DNA of 7,643 nucleotides, from the NCBI GenBank assembly GCA_947628445.1, contig CANQZX010000050.1, forward strand, positions 1 to 7,643, in the 5' to 3' direction. Origin of the DNA: an uncultured Bacilli bacterium (lineage in GTDB: Bacteria; Bacillota_I; Bacilli_A; RF39; UBA660). The notes below the pieces were generated by a model. The model did not search any database. It saw nothing but the letters and a program-made list of their open reading frames with translations, and was not told where the DNA came from. Numbering within the stretch: the stretch's first letter is position 1; each line of letters starts with the position of its first letter. Positions 6,138-7,643 of the stretch are shown here, piece after piece. Both the position numbers and the translations under genes were made by a program.

Positions 6138-6182
6138 CTACTATCAATAAGTATTATAACATACAATTTTTATTAATAGTAG
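6138..6182. promoter_or_regulatory. 12-bp inverted repeat flanking the operon promoter, operator candidate
   Basis: Arms ctactatcaata (6138-6149) and tattaatagtag (6171-6182) are complementary at 11 of 12 positions, and the twelfth would be G-U in minus-strand RNA. The 21-bp centre contains the extended -10. One arm covers the predicted start site and the other the -35 position, with centres 33 bp apart, about three helical turns. This is the geometry of a repressor that binds two half-sites. No T-run follows, so it is not a normal terminator. Confidence 0.5.
6153..6161 (-). promoter_or_regulatory. Extended -10 promoter of the surface-protein operon
   Basis: On the minus strand TGTTATAAT gives a perfect TATAAT (6153-6158) with the TGN extension. 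The 17-nt spaced -35 position (6176-6181) reads TACTAT, a poor match, as expected for extended -10 promoters. The start site would be near 6146, giving a leader of about 18 nt with a GGGTGAT Shine-Dalgarno. Read-through from the upstream DUF421-type gene is also possible, since no terminator is evident in the 61-nt gap. Confidence 0.7.
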
Positions 6183-6189
6183 TCTAAAT

Positions 6190-6837
6190 TTAACTTACTT
6201 CACATCTTTTGATAATATATATTTTTTTATTTTTATAAAAAGCATAAAATACCTCTGAGGCCAATAGTCCTTTATCCGATAATTGACTTTTTAACCAACT
6301 TTTATCTTTATGAATAGCTTTTAGAGTATTTTCTTGAATAACCCCATCCAAAATTAAAGCCATCGGAAAACTACTTTTTATTTTAAAAGGTTTATATTTA
6401 AAGACCGATAATTTACCATTGGGTTCTAAAAAAGCATATTCCACCATGGCAATATCCATAATTTCTTTTTCCCGTAGGCCAATTAATAAATCATCCAAAG
6501 TATATCTTTGTTTAATCATTTCGTGATAATTTATTTTCCCATGGCAAATAATGAGGGAGGGTTTCCCATCAAAAAGGGTTCGAAAACGCCGCGATTTAAC
6601 CGCAATATAGCCAAAAACGACCTCTAAGACGACTAAAAGGGTAATGGGAGCAATTGTTAAAAAAATCGAATCTTTGGCATTTTCAATCGAAATAGCCACT
6701 AATTCGGCAATCAAAATGGAAACAATTAAATCAATAACGCCTAATTGCCCTACTTCTCTTTTACCCATAATTCGATAAGCCAAAGTTACAAAAAAATAAA
6801 AAAATAATGTTCGAAATAAAATTTTAAAAAGTAACAT
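6190..6837 (-). CDS. YetF/YcaP-type (DUF421) membrane protein, 215 residues
   Basis: Three N-terminal membrane helices (about 6-23, 35-50, 60-80) are followed by a cytoplasmic region with the family's recognisable motifs: MGKREVGQL at 24-32, KSRRFRTLFDGKP at 81-93, RYTLDDLLIGLREK at 111-124 and VEYAFLEPNGKLSVF at 132-146. Length matches the family. Members occur in many Bacillota, some in spore germination contexts in Bacillus; the biochemical role is not established. The C-terminal ~65 residues (MALILDGVIQEN onward) match the usual extension. The start is supported by GGTGAAAT (6841-6848). It lies 61 nt upstream of the surface-protein operon on the same strand and diverges from the plus-strand membrane protein gene. 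A single Cys (residue 212) near the end is unremarkable. Confidence 0.85.
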   Translation of the reverse strand: MLLFKILFRTLFFYFFVTLAYRIMGKREVGQLGVIDLIVSILIAELVAISIENAKDSIFLTIAPITLLVVLEVVFGYIAVKSRRFRTLFDGKPSLIICHGKINYHEMIKQRYTLDDLLIGLREKEIMDIAMVEYAFLEPNGKLSVFKYKPFKIKSSFPMALILDGVIQENTLKAIHKDKSWLKSQLSDKGLLASEVFYAFYKNKKIYIIKRCEVS

Positions 6838-6871
6838 TTAATTTCACCAATTTTATTATGGGTTAAAGCAT

Positions 6872-6886
6872 AATGTTTTAAACATT
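6872..6886. promoter_or_regulatory. 15-bp palindrome between two divergent membrane protein genes
   Basis: AATGTTT-T-AAACATT is a perfect 7-1-7 palindrome in the 74-bp gap between the divergent starts at 6837 and 6912. Its size and place fit an operator read by a dimeric regulator controlling one or both genes. Chance is possible given the AT content. Clear consensus promoters could not be assigned on either strand; CATAAT-like -10 boxes occur on both. Confidence 0.45.
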
Positions 6887-6911
6887 TTCATAAGGTTAAT
6901 TAGGTGGTTTG

Positions 6912-7271
6912 ATGAAAATATTATTTAAACAATTAGGTTTTTATTTATTATTTTTAGTTTTACTTTCTTTTCTTTGCAGTTTACTTAATTTAATGGGGTT
7001 AAACTCGACTATTACTAATTTATTACTCTTTATATTTAATGTGGTTTCCTTCCTAGTTTTGGGTTTTAAAAATGGTATTAAAAGTAAAGAAAAAGGTTAT
7101 CTTGCTGGTTTAAAAATCGGTTTATGTTTACTCTTAATTTTATTTTTAATTAATTTATTAGTGGCCCAAAAAGTCTTTACTATTAGTTTATTAATTTATT
7201 ATCTTATTTTAATATTAACCGCCGTTTTTGGCGGAATGCTTGGCATCAGCAAGAAAAAAGAAGATAATTAA
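6912..7271 (+). CDS. Small four-helix membrane protein, TIGR04086/YrzE-like, 119 residues
   Basis: The protein is almost entirely hydrophobic, with four predicted membrane helices (about 7-27, 34-52, 66-86, 90-112). A Lys-rich loop KNGIKSKEKGYLAGLKIG lies between helices 2 and 3, and a charged KKKEDN tail ends it. The pattern of four helices, the glycine-containing middle loop (G..aGlkiGl) and the AVFGGMLGI motif in the last helix matches the TIGR04086 (YrzE) family of Bacillota membrane proteins, whose function is unknown. A TTG codon at 6909 could extend it by one residue. The ATG at 6912 is preferred because AGGTGG (6902-6907) is four bases upstream of it and only one base from the TTG. 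Its last codons overlap the convergent gene by 4 nt. Confidence 0.75.
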   Translation: MKILFKQLGFYLLFLVLLSFLCSLLNLMGLNSTITNLLLFIFNVVSFLVLGFKNGIKSKEKGYLAGLKIGLCLLLILFLINLLVAQKVFTISLLIYYLILILTAVFGGMLGISKKKEDN

Positions 7272-7307
7272 TCAACGACGATGAATTGATAAGTATCTTC
7301 CTTTTTT
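7254..7307. terminator. Bidirectional terminator in the overlapping ends of convergent genes
   Basis: GAAGATA (7260-7266) pairs with TATCTTC (7294-7300), and an inner ATCAA/TTGAT pair (7271-7275 with 7286-7290) closes a 10-nt loop. A-run 7254-7259 on the left and T-run 7302-7307 on the right provide U-tracts for both directions. The structure spans both stop codons and lies partly inside both reading frames. Confidence 0.55.
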
Positions 7308-7570
7308 AAAACATAAGAATTATCATTATAAATCTCTTTAGTTAAGGGATTTATTTCTTGTTCTAAATAATTATTGGCATATAATTCTTTTAATAATACT
7401 TTATCTTGTGGACACTTTTCTTCCCATTGACACTTTTTAGCCGCTTCCACGATTCTTTTTTCACTTACTAAAAGTAAGTTTTTTTGATGTTTGGTTACAA
7501 CTTTATAGGTCGTAAAAGCCGCGACTAGGAAAAAGGACAATATAATTAAACTAATACTAATTTTTTTCAT
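7268..7570 (-). CDS. Small membrane-anchored extracytoplasmic protein, 100 residues, unknown function
   Basis: A short Lys-rich start and a single hydrophobic segment (about residues 5-20 of MKKISISLIILSFFLVAAF) anchor a ~75-residue outer domain. That domain has two cysteines four residues apart (KKCQWEEKCPQ), then LLKELYANNYLEQEINPLTKEIY and a strand-like end. The pattern of a helix, xLKELxxxxYLxxxI(D/N)PxTK and a terminal strand weakly resembles the soluble part of pseudopilin-like proteins in low-GC Bacillota. The canonical prepilin peptidase site (G/A-FTLxE) is missing, so I do not call it a pilin. Start choice is uncertain: the purine-rich site GGAAAGGA (7583-7590) is 12 nt from the ATG at 7570 and immediately adjacent to an in-frame ATG at 7582, while a TTG at 7612 would prepend basic residues. 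It converges on the TIGR04086-like gene with a 4-nt overlap. Confidence 0.65.
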   Translation of the reverse strand: MKKISISLIILSFFLVAAFTTYKVVTKHQKNLLLVSEKRIVEAAKKCQWEEKCPQDKVLLKELYANNYLEQEINPLTKEIYNDNSYVLKKEDTYQFIVVD

Positions 7571-7643
7571 TTTTCTAAACATTCCTTTCCGTCTCACTAC
7601 GTTCGTCTTCAAGAAACAAACGACAATGAAAATAAATATTTAT

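Noticed and set aside
6138..6182. The inverted repeat as an intrinsic terminator of the DUF421-type gene
   Set aside because: No T-run follows the second arm on the minus strand, and the loop holds a strong promoter.
7219..7234. GC-rich hairpin CCGCC/GGCGG as a terminator of the plus-strand membrane protein gene
   Set aside because: It sits within the fourth membrane helix coding region and is not followed by a T-run. A better terminator lies at the gene end.
1..7643. CRISPR arrays, insertion sequences, integrases or attachment sites
   Set aside because: No regularly spaced repeats, transposase or recombinase motifs were seen. The tRNA edge shows no duplicated 3' end within the window.

Overview
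This 7.6 kb window is AT-rich, with A/T-dominated wobble positions, strong Shine-Dalgarno sequences and TTGACA/TATAAT-type promoters. Trp is encoded by TGG and UGA serves as a stop, so the standard bacterial code (11) fits. Taken with the protein families present (YrzE/TIGR04086-type and YetF/DUF421-type membrane proteins, Ser/Asn/Tyr-rich lectin-fold-like surface proteins), this suggests a low-GC Bacillota, probably an uncultured gut lineage close to Bacilli/RF39. That placement is inference from composition and family content, not a phylogeny.

Layout, left to right. (1) 1-118: a CAU-anticodon tRNA on the minus strand, most likely tRNA-Ile2, with its own promoter. (2) 135-630: a single-gene unit encoding a 138-residue protein of unknown function, with a perfect consensus promoter and an intrinsic terminator. 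(3) 714-6161: a tightly packed four-gene minus-strand operon. In transcription order it holds a 577-residue membrane-anchored surface protein, a 792-residue exported surface protein, a PfkB-family sugar kinase with a Pro/Ala/Asn-rich tail, and a stand-alone Smr domain protein. Junctions are 14 nt, 2 nt and a 4-nt ATGA overlap. (4) 6190-6837: a YetF/DUF421-type membrane protein, also minus strand. (5) 6912-7271: a plus-strand four-helix membrane protein (TIGR04086-like), divergent from (4) across a 15-bp palindrome. (6) 7268-7570: a small minus-strand membrane-anchored protein converging on (5), with a shared bidirectional terminator inside the overlapping gene ends.

The most interesting part is the surface-protein pair. 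Three copies of one ~280-380 residue domain occur, one in the 577-residue protein and two in the 792-residue protein. The copies share fixed motifs (DSYR[YF]SG, LYRIIG, IGLMYVSDY.YAA, NW..mGL.EW, AVRP.FYL, SGDG.K.NPY). The stretch between the EW and AVRP motifs is highly divergent and rich in Ser/Asn/Tyr. This motif order resembles DUF6273 and formylglycine-generating-enzyme/C-type-lectin-like domains, a fold known for tolerating hypervariable surfaces. An 84-nt block is 93% identical between the two genes with only silent changes, pointing to recent duplication or gene conversion. The operon promoter has an extended -10 element flanked by a 12-bp inverted repeat positioned like a repressor operator. 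No reverse transcriptase, template repeat, recombinase, IS element or CRISPR array is visible, so active diversification is not demonstrated here. How a cytoplasmic sugar kinase and an Smr protein serve the surface proteins, if at all, is unknown.
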